From Klebsiella pneumoniae (GTDB lineage: Bacteria > Myxococcota_A > UBA796 > SXON01), in the NCBI GenBank assembly GCA_945861635.1, contig CAMAWH010000012.1, positions 1-64,000 on the forward strand: a stretch of 64,000 nt of DNA. Reading direction: 5' to 3'. Position numbers and translations under genes: made by a program. The notes below the pieces were generated by a model, which searched no databases, had not been told where the DNA came from, and saw only the letters and a program-made list of their open reading frames with translations. Of the stretch, positions 8,183 through 15,972 are shown piece after piece; position 1 is the first letter of the stretch, and each line of letters starts with the position of its first letter.

Positions 8183-9109
8183 TTATTCGCCGCCGATTGC
8201 GAAGTCCTGGTTCACCCACACGCCGTCGGCGCAGCCAACCTGAGCCTCCACCATCGCCTGGTCCTGAACCACCGAGGTTCTCGTCGACATCACCGTGCCT
8301 TCGGTCTTGGCCTCCCACTTCAGGCGCGTGCGATACTGGTTGAGGAGTCCGGTCCAAGCGATGTCGTAGACGACGGCGATGTGAAAATCGTCCGACCCGG
8401 AGCAAGACACGACCGAGGCGTTGGCGTAGCTGCTCACGACGGTAGCGGAAGGATGCATGCATTGCAGCAGACCCGCACCGCCTTCGGCTGCTTCATACTG
8501 GTGAATCGTCTTCTTGAGGTCGGTGCAGAACGCCTCGCGCTCCGCGCGTGCCTCCTCCTCGGCCTGAATCCGCGCTTCTTCGGCCTTGCGCCGGGCTTCC
8601 TCCGCTCGCGCCTCGTCCTGCTCCCGCTTTCGCCTTGCCTGATCTGCCGGGTCGGCACCTGGAGTTCCTGCTCCCGCCGTCCCGTTGCCGTCGGACGGGC
8701 TCCGCGATGCTGTCGAGGTTGTCGAAGTTCCCGCACCCTCCTTGGAGCCGCGCATCAGGGCGACGATCCCCGCCCCGCCGAGAATCAGGCAGCCGAGTAG
8801 AACCAGCGCCAGAGTCGCGCCGCCCACAGCGATCCAGACGGCACGGGTGGACGCGATTGGGCTTGTCGGGGGCGGCGGGGAAGCCGGCTCGGCGCCAGCT
8901 TGCGCCATCGGTCTCGCGGCCTCTCCCGGAGGCGCGTCAAGCTCGCTCGCACAAAACGGACAGGCCGTCGCCGCGACCGGCACTTGTTCCGCGCACTCCG
9001 AGCAGGTCCGCGTCCGTGGCGGGGTGGGCGCCCGCAAGTCGGTCCCGCAGAAGCGGCATTTGATCGCGGCGTCCTGGATCTGCTCGCGGCAGTACGGGCA
9101 CGCCTTCAT
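8183..9109 (-). CDS. Zinc-ribbon single-pass membrane protein, paralogue 3
   Basis: 308 residues with two N-terminal zinc ribbons (CxxC pairs at ~4-21 and ~35-52), then a membrane helix (~91-118). A charged coiled-coil segment very rich in Glu, Arg and Ala follows (~150-195), and then an extracytoplasmic domain of about 110 residues. The ribbons match the other two family members, but the C-terminal domain is different, so the cytoplasmic head is conserved and the outer part is swapped. The ATG overlaps the TGA of the upstream 543-residue membrane protein (ATGA), indicating coupled translation. Confidence 0.88.
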   Translation of the reverse strand: MKACPYCREQIQDAAIKCRFCGTDLRAPTPPRTRTCSECAEQVPVAATACPFCASELDAPPGEAARPMAQAGAEPASPPPPTSPIASTRAVWIAVGGATLALVLLGCLILGGAGIVALMRGSKEGAGTSTTSTASRSPSDGNGTAGAGTPGADPADQARRKREQDEARAEEARRKAEEARIQAEEEARAEREAFCTDLKKTIHQYEAAEGGAGLLQCMHPSATVVSSYANASVVSCSGSDDFHIAVVYDIAWTGLLNQYRTRLKWEAKTEGTVMSTRTSVVQDQAMVEAQVGCADGVWVNQDFAIGGE

Positions 9110-10737
9110 TGGGCGATCCGGAGCGAAGCGTCGAATGACGCAACCTCCGAGGGGGGGGCCGACGGGCCCGAAAGGAGATGAGAGAGCCGCAGACGTGTGA
9201 ATTTCGCAACCACATCACGAGGCTCCGCCGTCAGCAGGGCGCGGCGAACGGGTTCGTGTTCATTCGCGAAGAACTCCCACACATCCTGGCCCTCTGGCAC
9301 GCCGAGGAGGTTCGACAACACGTCCGCGACGTGGTCGAGCATCTCGGCAACCTCGCGCGGACTGCGCTCAAGGCCGTCGATCACGACGCCGCGCAGGTTC
9401 TCGGTCACGAAGTCGAGCGGGTCGGGTGCGAACCCGAGCACTGGTGTGAACAACCACAACGTGACCGCGAGATCCGGGAACGGAGCCTCGGCGACATCGA
9501 AGTCGCCGAACAGCGCGCTGGTGATCTCCTGCGTTCGAGCGAGTTGATCCAGCCTTGCAAGGCCGAGTTCTCGAAGCCCGCGGACGCCCGTCTTCTGCGA
9601 TAGGTCCAGCGCAGCGACATCGCTGGCGTCGAGTTCTCGCCAGCGGTCGCGCAACACGGAGATCACCGAGCACAGGAGGCCAGCAGCGTCCGCCTCAATT
9701 CGTGCGATCCTCGCGAGCCACTCCTCCCTTTGCACCGGCTCATGGACGCGCTCGCGTAGCGGCGGTTCTACGGCGTGAAGCACCGTATGAATCGGGTTCG
9801 CGTACCCCTCCACGAGAGCGTTGATCCGGCCCTCCAGGTCCTGCGTCGTGCCCTGTGCCGGCGTCTTGCGGGAAGCCCACTTGTCGTGCCCGAAGTAGAA
9901 GCCCAGCACGCCGAGGGGGATGACGGCCGGCAACACAGTCGCGACCACCGACGTATCGAGATCCCAGACCCCGGACCCGTTGAACAGCAACGCACCGAGC
10001 GCGTTGAGCCCGGTGACGGTCACGGCTATGCTGAGAATGTACCCGCTTCTTTGCATCTTATCGCCCTGCTCATCGCGGTAGGACCCGAGCATCGCGTCGA
10101 GAAGTTCGTGGGCCGACGCGAGCGCCGACGAGGCGGAGTCGAGAAGTCCGCCGGCGCGGTCGAAGTCGCGCTGCGCTCTTGCGAAGGGGGTAGTGCTTCG
10201 AAGCGCAGCGATCACGGCATCGACGTCGTCGGCATTTGGGACAGCCTCGGCAGGTCGGCCGAGTCGTTCGTGTGCGGCTCGATCCTCACCTAAGTCAGTG
10301 GTGTACATCGAAATCTTGCAGCGCCACTCAGCGCTACGGACCGACAGCCAGCGCACCAGGTCTCGGGTCTTGGCTGACCGCGGCATGTTGACAAGGCGGT
10401 CGACGTAGCGGGCGACTCCACTCGCGTTGTCGTTCATGACCGCCGCTCGGTGCGCCGCCATGCCAGCTCGACGCTCGACGCAGGCGAGGTGTTGGGCGAT
10501 GTGGGCAAGAGCCTTGATGCCCGAACCGCCGACGACCGGCGCGAGGACGGCGACGAGTACGCGCACCCCGTCGATGACGATCCAGCTGACGTTGCTCGCC
10601 CCCGCCGAGCCGTTGCCGACATAGACAATCGCGTCGATGAGGTCGTCCGACACGGCCCGGTCCGCGCCGTCCAGCGGCTCGCCCAGCGAGTCGCCGAAGT
10701 CGTGATCATCGAGCCAGTCGGGTACCCGCAGGAGCAT
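9106..10737 (-). CDS. Large protein with two membrane helices, CorA-like topology
   Basis: 543 residues from the ATG at 10737; a GTG at 10752 is also possible. The only strongly hydrophobic part is in the middle (~235-285), two closely spaced helices joined by a short loop containing Gly-Leu-Asn and Asn-Gly-Ser-Gly, reminiscent of the CorA/RMD1 channel region. Both flanks are large soluble helical domains. It lacks the exact Gly-Met-Asn signature, so ion transport is only a possibility. It is translationally coupled to zinc-ribbon paralogue 3 (ATGA). The two products may work together at the membrane, an inference from coupling only. Confidence 0.75.
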   Translation of the reverse strand: MLLRVPDWLDDHDFGDSLGEPLDGADRAVSDDLIDAIVYVGNGSAGASNVSWIVIDGVRVLVAVLAPVVGGSGIKALAHIAQHLACVERRAGMAAHRAAVMNDNASGVARYVDRLVNMPRSAKTRDLVRWLSVRSAEWRCKISMYTTDLGEDRAAHERLGRPAEAVPNADDVDAVIAALRSTTPFARAQRDFDRAGGLLDSASSALASAHELLDAMLGSYRDEQGDKMQRSGYILSIAVTVTGLNALGALLFNGSGVWDLDTSVVATVLPAVIPLGVLGFYFGHDKWASRKTPAQGTTQDLEGRINALVEGYANPIHTVLHAVEPPLRERVHEPVQREEWLARIARIEADAAGLLCSVISVLRDRWRELDASDVAALDLSQKTGVRGLRELGLARLDQLARTQEITSALFGDFDVAEAPFPDLAVTLWLFTPVLGFAPDPLDFVTENLRGVVIDGLERSPREVAEMLDHVADVLSNLLGVPEGQDVWEFFANEHEPVRRALLTAEPRDVVAKFTRLRLSHLLSGPSAPPSEVASFDASLRIAQ

Positions 10738-10781
10738 GCGATCTTCTACCACGACCAGCCGAATGCGTGAGCGGGGCCTGC

Positions 10782-10820
10782 GGTGCCTCGATCCGAGGTC
10801 CGAGGTGAACCCGCGGCACC
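10782..10820. repeat. Nested inverted repeat in a divergent promoter region
   Basis: GGTGCC (10782-10787) pairs with GGCACC (10815-10820). Inside it, CCTCG (10786-10790) pairs with CGAGG (10794-10798). It sits between the divergent membrane-protein and ART-like genes. It may be an operator or an RNA hairpin. Confidence 0.35.
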
Positions 10821-10907
10821 TCCTATGACGTCACGCACCGCCGCAGCTGCGAGGCCGCCGCGGTGGACGGGGCGGCGCATCCGGCGCCCCACAGGTTAGA
10901 AGGGCGC

Positions 10908-11528
10908 GTGCCCTCCCCCCTCGCTCTCCTCGATCACCGCGTCGTCGTAGGCTTCCACGGCTGCGATCAGGCGACCGCCGATCGCGTGCTCGTCACTGGC
11001 GAGCCTATGAAGCCGAGCAGCAACCGCTGGGACTGGCTGGGCGAGGGCATCTACTTCTGGGAACAGGACGCCGAGCGCGCCTGGCAATTCGCAGAAGAAC
11101 AGCGCGAACGGGGCAAGATCGCGAATCCGTCGGTGATCGGGGCGTTCATCCACCTCGGCCGCTGCTTCGACCTGACGACCAGCGTCGCGACCTCGGCCCT
11201 CGCGGCTGCCCATGCGGCGCTGCTCGTACGACTCGCTGGCGTGGGCGCGCCGGTGCCGGTCAACCGCGGCGGTTCGGGCGGAGGCGGCGAACTGCTCCTG
11301 CGCGACCTCGACTGCGCGGTCCTGAACTTCCATCTGCGCGACCTCGATGACGCGCGCGGGCTGGGTGGCCCATACTACCAGACCGTCCGCGGTGTCTTCG
11401 TGGAGGGAGTGCCGGCGTTCCCCGGCGCGTCTATCTTCACGAAGACGCACACCCAGGTCGCGGTTCGCGACCCCGCAGTGATCGTCGGCTACTTCCGCCC
11501 TTCGCGGTATACTGGATCTGGAGCCTGA
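10908..11528 (+). CDS. ADP-ribosyltransferase-like protein, probable toxin
   Basis: 206 residues from a GTG with AGAAGGG just upstream. The N-terminal half carries a Gly-Phe-His-Gly-Cys-Asp segment, then a Ser-Asn-x-x-Asp-Trp-Leu-Gly-x-Gly-Ile-Tyr-Phe-Trp-Glu block and an Ala-x-x-Phe-Ala helix. This order of His-Gly and Leu-Gly-x-Gly-x-Tyr resembles ART-fold proteins such as DUF3990. The C-terminus has Val-Phe-x-Glu-Gly and an Ile-x-x-Lys-Thr-His-x-Gln motif. ART proteins use NAD to modify targets. A 66-residue gene follows after 2 bases, as in toxin-antitoxin pairs. The ART assignment is by motif resemblance only. Confidence 0.7.
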   Translation: MPSPLALLDHRVVVGFHGCDQATADRVLVTGEPMKPSSNRWDWLGEGIYFWEQDAERAWQFAEEQRERGKIANPSVIGAFIHLGRCFDLTTSVATSALAAAHAALLVRLAGVGAPVPVNRGGSGGGGELLLRDLDCAVLNFHLRDLDDARGLGGPYYQTVRGVFVEGVPAFPGASIFTKTHTQVAVRDPAVIVGYFRPSRYTGSGA

Positions 11529-11530
11529 CC

Positions 11531-11731
11531 ATGGACCGCCCCGAGAACCCCTACAGCCACAACCCCTACGCGGAGGACGAGGCGTTCGCCCGCGCGCGAT
11601 GGGCGGCGATGTCGGCCGAGGAGCAGACCTCGTTCCTCGTCAAGATCGGGATCCTCACGCCCGACCTAAAGCTCCATCCGAACTACGATCACCGGCCCGA
11701 CGCGCCGGCCGCGCACGCGGACGCGAAGTAG
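11531..11731 (+). CDS. Small partner of the ART-like protein, candidate antitoxin
   Basis: 66 residues, starting 2 bases after the stop of the ART-like gene, with GGAG upstream. The N-terminus is Asn/Pro/Tyr-rich and acidic. The middle is a short helix, and the C-terminus holds a Gly-Ile-Leu-x-x-Asp-x-x-Leu-x-Pro-x-Tyr motif. I recall that small proteins of this pattern commonly accompany this type of ART-like gene, so an immunity or antitoxin role is likely but unproven. Confidence 0.7.
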   Translation: MDRPENPYSHNPYAEDEAFARARWAAMSAEEQTSFLVKIGILTPDLKLHPNYDHRPDAPAAHADAK

Positions 11732-11759
11732 GCGTGCGGCCGCGCTGCCGCTGGCGAGC

Positions 11760-12710
11760 ATGAACCTCCGCTACGCGGTGACCGCCTTTCAGAACGCCGT
11801 CCGCCAGACGCACCCCGCTCTGCTGCGCCACCTTGTGCAAGTTGATCCTCCGCCGAGGCTCTTCCACTACACCACGCAAGCCGGATTGGAAGGGATCCTG
11901 CGGTCTGACAAGCTTTGGGCGAGCCACTACACGGCCCTGACCGGCGATGCCAACGAGGGCGAGTACGCGCAGCAGTTGCTCGCGGAGGGCTTCGGCCAGA
12001 GCTTCGACGGGGACTTTCCCGAGCCGCCGCGCGCGGTGGCGGACTGGGTGGCTCGGATTCGCGGCCAGGTGCTATCCACCGACGACGGCGGGCGCCCCGA
12101 TGCGCATGTGCTGTGCCTGACCGAACACGAGGACTACCCGAACCAGTGGAACGTCTACGGCGCAAGCGGCGGTGGCTTTGCTCTTGGTCTTGATACCTCG
12201 CGGTTCAAATTCGAACCGAACGTGGAGATGGAGCGCGTCGTGTACGATGCGGCAGAACAAGCGGCGACGTTCGAGGATCTCGTGACGGTCGCCGGGATGA
12301 GCATCTCAACGGTGCGCGGCGTCGATCTCAACGATCCCGATGTCACCTGGAAGCTCACTGCTGCGGGCACCGGCGCCGTCCGCGGTTGTGTCGCCGTGGC
12401 GGCATCGGTGTTCAAGTCGCCCGCCTTTCGGGATGAAGCTGAGTGGCGGGTCATTGTCGTGTCGGGGAATTCCGCGCATGTGCCCTACCCGCGACGAACG
12501 GCCGATGCGCTCATTCGCCGTGTAGGCGGGCGCGACGTGTCCTACTTCGAGGTCCCGCTGCGGCCCGGGAAGCTCCCGTTGGTGTCGATCGATCTCGGCC
12601 CGGGTCTCGACTTCGCGACCGAGGCGCCGAGGGTCCGGCAGCTGCTCGACGAGAACGGCTACGACGCGGGTGCCATCGCGGTTCGGCCGTCGCGGCACGT
12701 CCTGCCGTAA
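11760..12710 (+). CDS. DUF2971-family protein
   Basis: 316 residues. It has the hallmarks of DUF2971: Phe-His-Tyr-Thr-Thr with Gly-Ile-Leu-Arg-Ser (residues ~35-50), a Trp-Ala-Ser segment, an Asp-Ala-Asn-Glu-Gly-Glu block, Leu-Cys-Leu-Thr-Glu with Gln-Trp-x-x-Tyr-Gly (~120-140), a Gly-Phe-Ala-Leu-Gly-Leu-Asp segment, and Phe-Lys-x-Pro-Ala-Phe-x-x-Glu-x-Glu-Trp-Arg near residue 225. The family is uncharacterised biochemically as far as I know, and is frequent in phage-defence or mobile neighbourhoods. It lies 28 bases after the ART/partner pair and may be in the same operon. Confidence 0.82.
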   Translation: MNLRYAVTAFQNAVRQTHPALLRHLVQVDPPPRLFHYTTQAGLEGILRSDKLWASHYTALTGDANEGEYAQQLLAEGFGQSFDGDFPEPPRAVADWVARIRGQVLSTDDGGRPDAHVLCLTEHEDYPNQWNVYGASGGGFALGLDTSRFKFEPNVEMERVVYDAAEQAATFEDLVTVAGMSISTVRGVDLNDPDVTWKLTAAGTGAVRGCVAVAASVFKSPAFRDEAEWRVIVVSGNSAHVPYPRRTADALIRRVGGRDVSYFEVPLRPGKLPLVSIDLGPGLDFATEAPRVRQLLDENGYDAGAIAVRPSRHVLP

Positions 12711-12732
12711 AGCGGCGAGCTACAATGCCGCT
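12711..12732 (+). terminator. Hairpin directly after the DUF2971 stop codon
   Basis: AGCGGC (12711-12716) and GCCGCT (12727-12732) form a perfect 6-base stem with a 10-base loop immediately after the stop. No T-run follows, so terminator function is uncertain. Confidence 0.3.
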
Positions 12733-12953
12733 GTCATGTGGAACTTCGGCCGCGACACCTCCCCGCACAGAACCCATCGCCGGTTTATCGGGGCTGACCC
12801 CTAGGCGGGCCGAATGGGGCCTGGTAGCCGGTAACGGCCCTGCATCCTGGGTAATGGTGATTTGCCTCGGCGCAGCGCTGGCCGCAGGGTGCATGAGAAC
12901 AATCACTCTCCTGCCAGGCAGCGCGGCCGAACGAGCGGCCCCCACTCGGGATA

Positions 12954-12967
12954 GGTGGCGAGCCACC
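12954..12967 (+). promoter_or_regulatory. Hairpin next to the AlbA-type gene start
   Basis: GGTGGC-GA-GCCACC is a perfect 6-base stem ending 2 bases before the ATG at 12970. It covers the only GG-rich ribosome-binding candidate, so folding could hide the start. Confidence 0.4.
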
Positions 12968-12969
12968 AG

Positions 12970-14553
12970 ATGCCCCTCCCCATCGCCATCAACGACCTCC
13001 TGAACGGCAAGACCGTGGAGTGGGAGCGCCTCGAACTCAAGGCAGGGTGGAACCCCCTCGCCGTGATCCACACGCTCTGCGCTTTCGCCAACGACTTTCA
13101 CAACCTCGGGGGCGGGTACATCGTCATTGGGGTCGCGGAGCAGGACGGTCGCCCGGTGCTCCCACCGGTGGGCCTGCCCCCCGTGAGCCTGGACGCCATC
13201 CAGAAGGAGCTCCTGAACCTCGGCCACACGGCGATGAAGCCCAACTACCACCCGATCGTCGCGCCGTACGAGGTAGACGGACGGCACATCCTGGTGCTTT
13301 GGGCCCCCGGCGGCCAGACGCGCCCCTACCGTGCCAAGGCGACGCTCGCGAAGGACGATCGCGACTATTCCTGGTTTATCCGCAAGGGTTCCAGCACCGT
13401 GGTTGCGCGCGCGTCCGACGAGCTGGAGCTGATGTCGCTCGCAGCCACCGTACCGTTCGACGACCGGGTGAACCAGCAGGGGACGGTGGACGACCTGGAC
13501 CGGGGCCTGATGGTCGCGTTTCTCGAGGAGGTTCGAAGCGACCTGCGTGGACCCGCCGCCACGCTGCCCCTCGTGGAGCTTGGGCGTCTGATGCACGTGG
13601 TTGCGGGCTCGTCGGAATCGCCGTTCCCGCTGAACGTGGGGTTGCTCTTCTTCAATTCCGCGCCTCACCGCTTCTTCCCCGGTACCCAGATCGACGTGGT
13701 GTGGTTCCCGGAAGGTCCCGGCGCCAGTCACTTCACGGAGAAGGAATTTCGGGGGCCGATCCACCACATCATCCGCGAAGCACTCGACTACATCGACCGG
13801 AACTACTTGTCGGTGACGGTGATCAAGCACGCCGATCGCGCCGAGGCCGACCGCGTGTCCAACTTTCCCCGCGACGCGATCGAGGAGGCGCTCGTCAACG
13901 CGATGTACCACCGGGCCTACGACGGGCGAAATCCGGTCGAAGTCCGCATTGGTCGAAACGAGTTATCGGTGATGAGCTACCCGGGTCCCGACCGGTCGGT
14001 GAAGCTCGAAGCGCTCCGGGCCGGCCGGGCGATGCCGCGGCGCTACCGCAACCGGCGGATCGGGGAGATGCTCAAGGAGCTGGACCTCACCGAAGGGCGC
14101 GGTACCGGCATCTCGAAGATCATCGGCGCGATGCGGGAGAACGGGTCGCCCCCTGCTGTGTTCGAGTTCGACGAGAGCCACGACTACTTCCTGGTGACCC
14201 TGCCCGTGCACCCGAAGGCCGCCCACCTCACCGTGGATGTCACGGAAGAAGGGGCCGGCCGAGCCAACAAAACGCCCTTTGAAGGGGAGAACTCCTCCAC
14301 CGGGGAAGTCACCGGGGAAGTCACCGGGGAAGTCGCTCGGCTGGTCACCGCACTCGTCGGTGAGATGCGCCGCGCCGAGCTACAGGTCGCAGTCGGCCTG
14401 AAGCACGAGGAGCACTTCCGCGAGGCCTACCTGACGCCGGCGCTTGCGCTCGGCCTCGTCGAGATGACCATCCCCGACAAGCCCCGAAGCAGCAAGCAGC
14501 GCTACCGCCTGACGACCGCGGGTGCGGCGTGGCTCGCGAGGAGCGTGCGATGA
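12970..14553 (+). CDS. AlbA_2 / Schlafen-type putative transcriptional regulator
   Basis: 527 residues from the ATG at 12970; a GTG at 12955 is an alternative. Residues ~15-150 form the AlbA_2 (Schlafen, divergent AAA_4) domain with Leu-Glu-Leu-Lys, a Phe-Ala-Asn-Asp-x-x-x-x-Gly-Gly-Gly-Tyr-x-Val-Ile-Gly-Val block and a Tyr-Arg/Phe-Ile-Arg pair. Residues ~290-415 carry an HATPase_c_4-like region (Ile-Glu-Glu-Ala-Leu-Val-Asn-Ala, Gly-Arg-Gly-Thr-Gly-Ile). Three Gly-Glu-Val-Thr repeats and a winged-helix end follow. Such proteins are usually annotated as RecG-like or transcriptional regulators and are common beside TA and defence genes. The nucleic-acid target is unknown. Confidence 0.85.
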   Translation: MPLPIAINDLLNGKTVEWERLELKAGWNPLAVIHTLCAFANDFHNLGGGYIVIGVAEQDGRPVLPPVGLPPVSLDAIQKELLNLGHTAMKPNYHPIVAPYEVDGRHILVLWAPGGQTRPYRAKATLAKDDRDYSWFIRKGSSTVVARASDELELMSLAATVPFDDRVNQQGTVDDLDRGLMVAFLEEVRSDLRGPAATLPLVELGRLMHVVAGSSESPFPLNVGLLFFNSAPHRFFPGTQIDVVWFPEGPGASHFTEKEFRGPIHHIIREALDYIDRNYLSVTVIKHADRAEADRVSNFPRDAIEEALVNAMYHRAYDGRNPVEVRIGRNELSVMSYPGPDRSVKLEALRAGRAMPRRYRNRRIGEMLKELDLTEGRGTGISKIIGAMRENGSPPAVFEFDESHDYFLVTLPVHPKAAHLTVDVTEEGAGRANKTPFEGENSSTGEVTGEVTGEVARLVTALVGEMRRAELQVAVGLKHEEHFREAYLTPALALGLVEMTIPDKPRSSKQRYRLTTAGAAWLARSVR

Positions 14554-14652
14554 GCACAACGGTCACCAACACCGGGCACACCTCGTCGCGCTACAACGCC
14601 GCCTCCCCCTATACTTCGGCCTCCTCACCGCCTCGTCTTTGATCTCGATGCT

Positions 14653-14698
14653 CCATTGTCGACATGAACCGTTTGGCGGGCCTGGCGGGAGCTGGTGA
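14653..14698. repeat. TA-island intergenic repeat R1
   Basis: It begins with CCATTGTC, then CATGAACC, then GGCGGGCCTGGCGGGAGCTG. The left part is shared with R2 and R5. The right part (GGCGGGAGCTGGTGA) is shared with R4. It precedes the first PIN/RHH module. Confidence 0.65.
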
Positions 14699-14788
14699 TC
14701 GGGTCGTAGATCGTCGCATTCTATAGGTACATCCCATAGTTGTAGCCGTGCGCCGGCCAAACACCCCCACATGTTCGCCACTTCGCGC

Positions 14789-14823
14789 TTGACCGTCGTT
14801 GCGGTATCGCCTATGATACCATC
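14789..14823 (+). promoter_or_regulatory. Promoter/operator of PIN-RHH module 1, leaderless start
   Basis: TTGACC (14789-14794), 17 bases, TATGAT (14812-14817), then 6 bases to the GTG at 14824, so transcription would begin at or next to the start codon. GGTATC-GCCTAT-GATACC (14803-14820) is a perfect inverted repeat overlapping the -10, suited to antitoxin autorepression. Confidence 0.75.
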
Positions 14824-15243
14824 GTGGTCATCGTTCTCGACACGAACGTCTTGATCTCCGCGCTCCGATCGCGCCGGGGTGCGTCCTTCCGATTGCTCTC
14901 GCTCGTCGGCAGCGGGCGTTTCGACATCGCTCTCTCGGTGCCGCTCGTGCTCGAGTACGAGGGCGTCGCTGACCGGATGCTCGCCGACCTCGCCGTCTCG
15001 GCCGGCGACCTCTCGGACATTCTCGACTACCTCTGCTCCGTCGCCATCCACCGCCCCGTCTTCTTCCTCTGGCGCCCGACGCTTCCCGACCCCAAGGACG
15101 ACATGGTGTTGGAACTCGCGGTCGACGCCGGAGCCCAACTCATCGTCACCTTCAACACCCGCGACTTCGTTGGCATCGACCGCTTCGGCATCCGCACCCT
15201 CACGCCTCGTGAGTACCTCAAGCAAATTGGAGAGATCCCATGA
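14824..15243 (+). CDS. PIN-domain toxin of TA module 1 (COG2402-like)
   Basis: 139 residues from a GTG start placed by the promoter 6 bases upstream; there is no Shine-Dalgarno sequence. It has the PIN-domain layout: Val-Leu-Asp-Thr-Asn-Val-Leu-Ile-Ser-Ala near the N-terminus (Asp6), a central Glu (Leu-Glu-Tyr-Glu), an Asp-Pro-Lys-Asp-Asp segment and a C-terminal Thr-Phe-Asn-Thr-Arg-Asp. PIN toxins are Mg-dependent RNases that cut tRNA, rRNA or mRNA. Its stop overlaps the antitoxin ATG (ATGA). The toxin precedes the antitoxin, the reverse of most vapBC pairs. It differs from the copy at 17517 at 10 of 139 residues. Confidence 0.92.
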   Translation: MVIVLDTNVLISALRSRRGASFRLLSLVGSGRFDIALSVPLVLEYEGVADRMLADLAVSAGDLSDILDYLCSVAIHRPVFFLWRPTLPDPKDDMVLELAVDAGAQLIVTFNTRDFVGIDRFGIRTLTPREYLKQIGEIP

Positions 15244-15476
15244 GCACCATCAGCATCCGCCTCCCCGATTCGCTTCACGACGGCATCCGCGAGGCTGCCC
15301 GTCGGGAGGGCATCTCCATCAACCAGTTCATCGCAAGCGCGGCAGGCGAGAAGCTCGCCGCCTGGGCGACCGAGGAGTACCTGGCGGCGCGGGCGCGACG
15401 GGGTGATCGCGGGAAGTTCGAGGCTGCGCTCGGCCGTGTTCCGGATCGTGCGCCCGATCCCGACGACGCGATCTGA
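15240..15476 (+). CDS. Ribbon-helix-helix antitoxin of TA module 1
   Basis: 78 residues, coupled to the upstream PIN gene by ATGA. The N-terminus (Thr-Ile-Ser-Ile-Arg-Leu-Pro, then Ile-Arg-Glu-Ala-Ala-x-x-Glu-Gly-Ile-Ser-Ile-Asn-Gln-Phe) is a typical ribbon-helix-helix DNA-binding fold of the CopG/HicB-antitoxin kind. The C-terminal Arg/Asp-rich tail should bind and block the toxin. It probably represses its own operon at the inverted repeat at 14803-14820. It differs from the copy at 17933 at 8 of 78 residues. Confidence 0.9.
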   Translation: MSTISIRLPDSLHDGIREAARREGISINQFIASAAGEKLAAWATEEYLAARARRGDRGKFEAALGRVPDRAPDPDDAI

Positions 15477-15532
15477 CGCATTCAGGCTCGACTTCGCGGG
15501 GCACGTAGGTCTGGGACGTCGACCTCGACCAA

Positions 15533-15665
15533 CCATTGTCCCCATGAACCCCAAGGCGGAGCAAACGGGTCATGGTAGGCGAAACCATAGGTTGAATGAA
15601 GGGCGACCAGGGACCGTTTCGCGAGCGAGCGGGCGTCCGCCGCCGGCGTGCACGAAACCGTGGCT
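15533..15665. repeat. TA-island intergenic repeat R2
   Basis: It starts CCATTGTC-CCCATGAACC (shared with R1 and R5), then GGCGGAGCAAACGGGTC (shared with R3), and ends in GACCGTTTCGCG and CACGAAACCGTGGCTCG (shared with R3). AAACGGGTC (15563-15571) and GACCGTTT (15612-15619) are near-complementary, so the ~57-base segment can fold. An ATGGT/ACCAT pair lies inside. Confidence 0.65.
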
Positions 15666-15709
15666 CGGCGCCGTTCCCGGTCGTTTCTCTGGCTCGCCCA
15701 CGGGATCCC

Positions 15710-15744
15710 TTGCCGTCGCTTCTCGCCGGGGCTACCGTGAGGGC
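15710..15744 (+). promoter_or_regulatory. Candidate promoter of TA module 2
   Basis: TTGCCG (15710-15715), 17 bases, TACCGT (15733-15738), 6 bases, then ATG at 15745. The spacing matches modules 1 and 4, so a leaderless start is again possible. The match to -10 is weaker, and GAGGGC next to the ATG could be a crowded ribosome-binding site. Confidence 0.4.
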
Positions 15745-15972
15745 ATGGAACCCGTGCACCTCGCCCTTCCCGCTGACCTCGCTCACGATCTCGCTGGCCT
15801 CGCGGCAGCGGATGGTCGGTCGGTGTCCGACGAGGGCTTGTTGCTCCTTCGACGGGCCGTTGCCGGGCGCCAGCTTCGTGAGGTGCTGGCGCGCTGCGGA
15901 AGTGACCTCGATCCTGATCAGGCCATGCAGATCGCGCTCGACGAGCAGCGAGCCCACCGCCGCTCAAGGTGA
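15745..15972 (+). CDS. Antitoxin of TA module 2
   Basis: 75 residues in the usual antitoxin-first order. Short beta start (Pro-Val-His-Leu-Ala-Leu-Pro), then two predicted helices with Leu-Ala-Ala-Ala-Asp-Gly-Arg-Ser-Val-Ser-Asp-Glu, which fits a ribbon-helix-helix DNA-binding protein. The C-terminus is Arg/Gln-rich. Its TGA overlaps the GTG of the downstream PIN gene (GTGA). It is not similar in sequence to the module 1 or 4 antitoxin beyond the fold. Confidence 0.82.
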   Translation: MEPVHLALPADLAHDLAGLAAADGRSVSDEGLLLLRRAVAGRQLREVLARCGSDLDPDQAMQIALDEQRAHRRSR

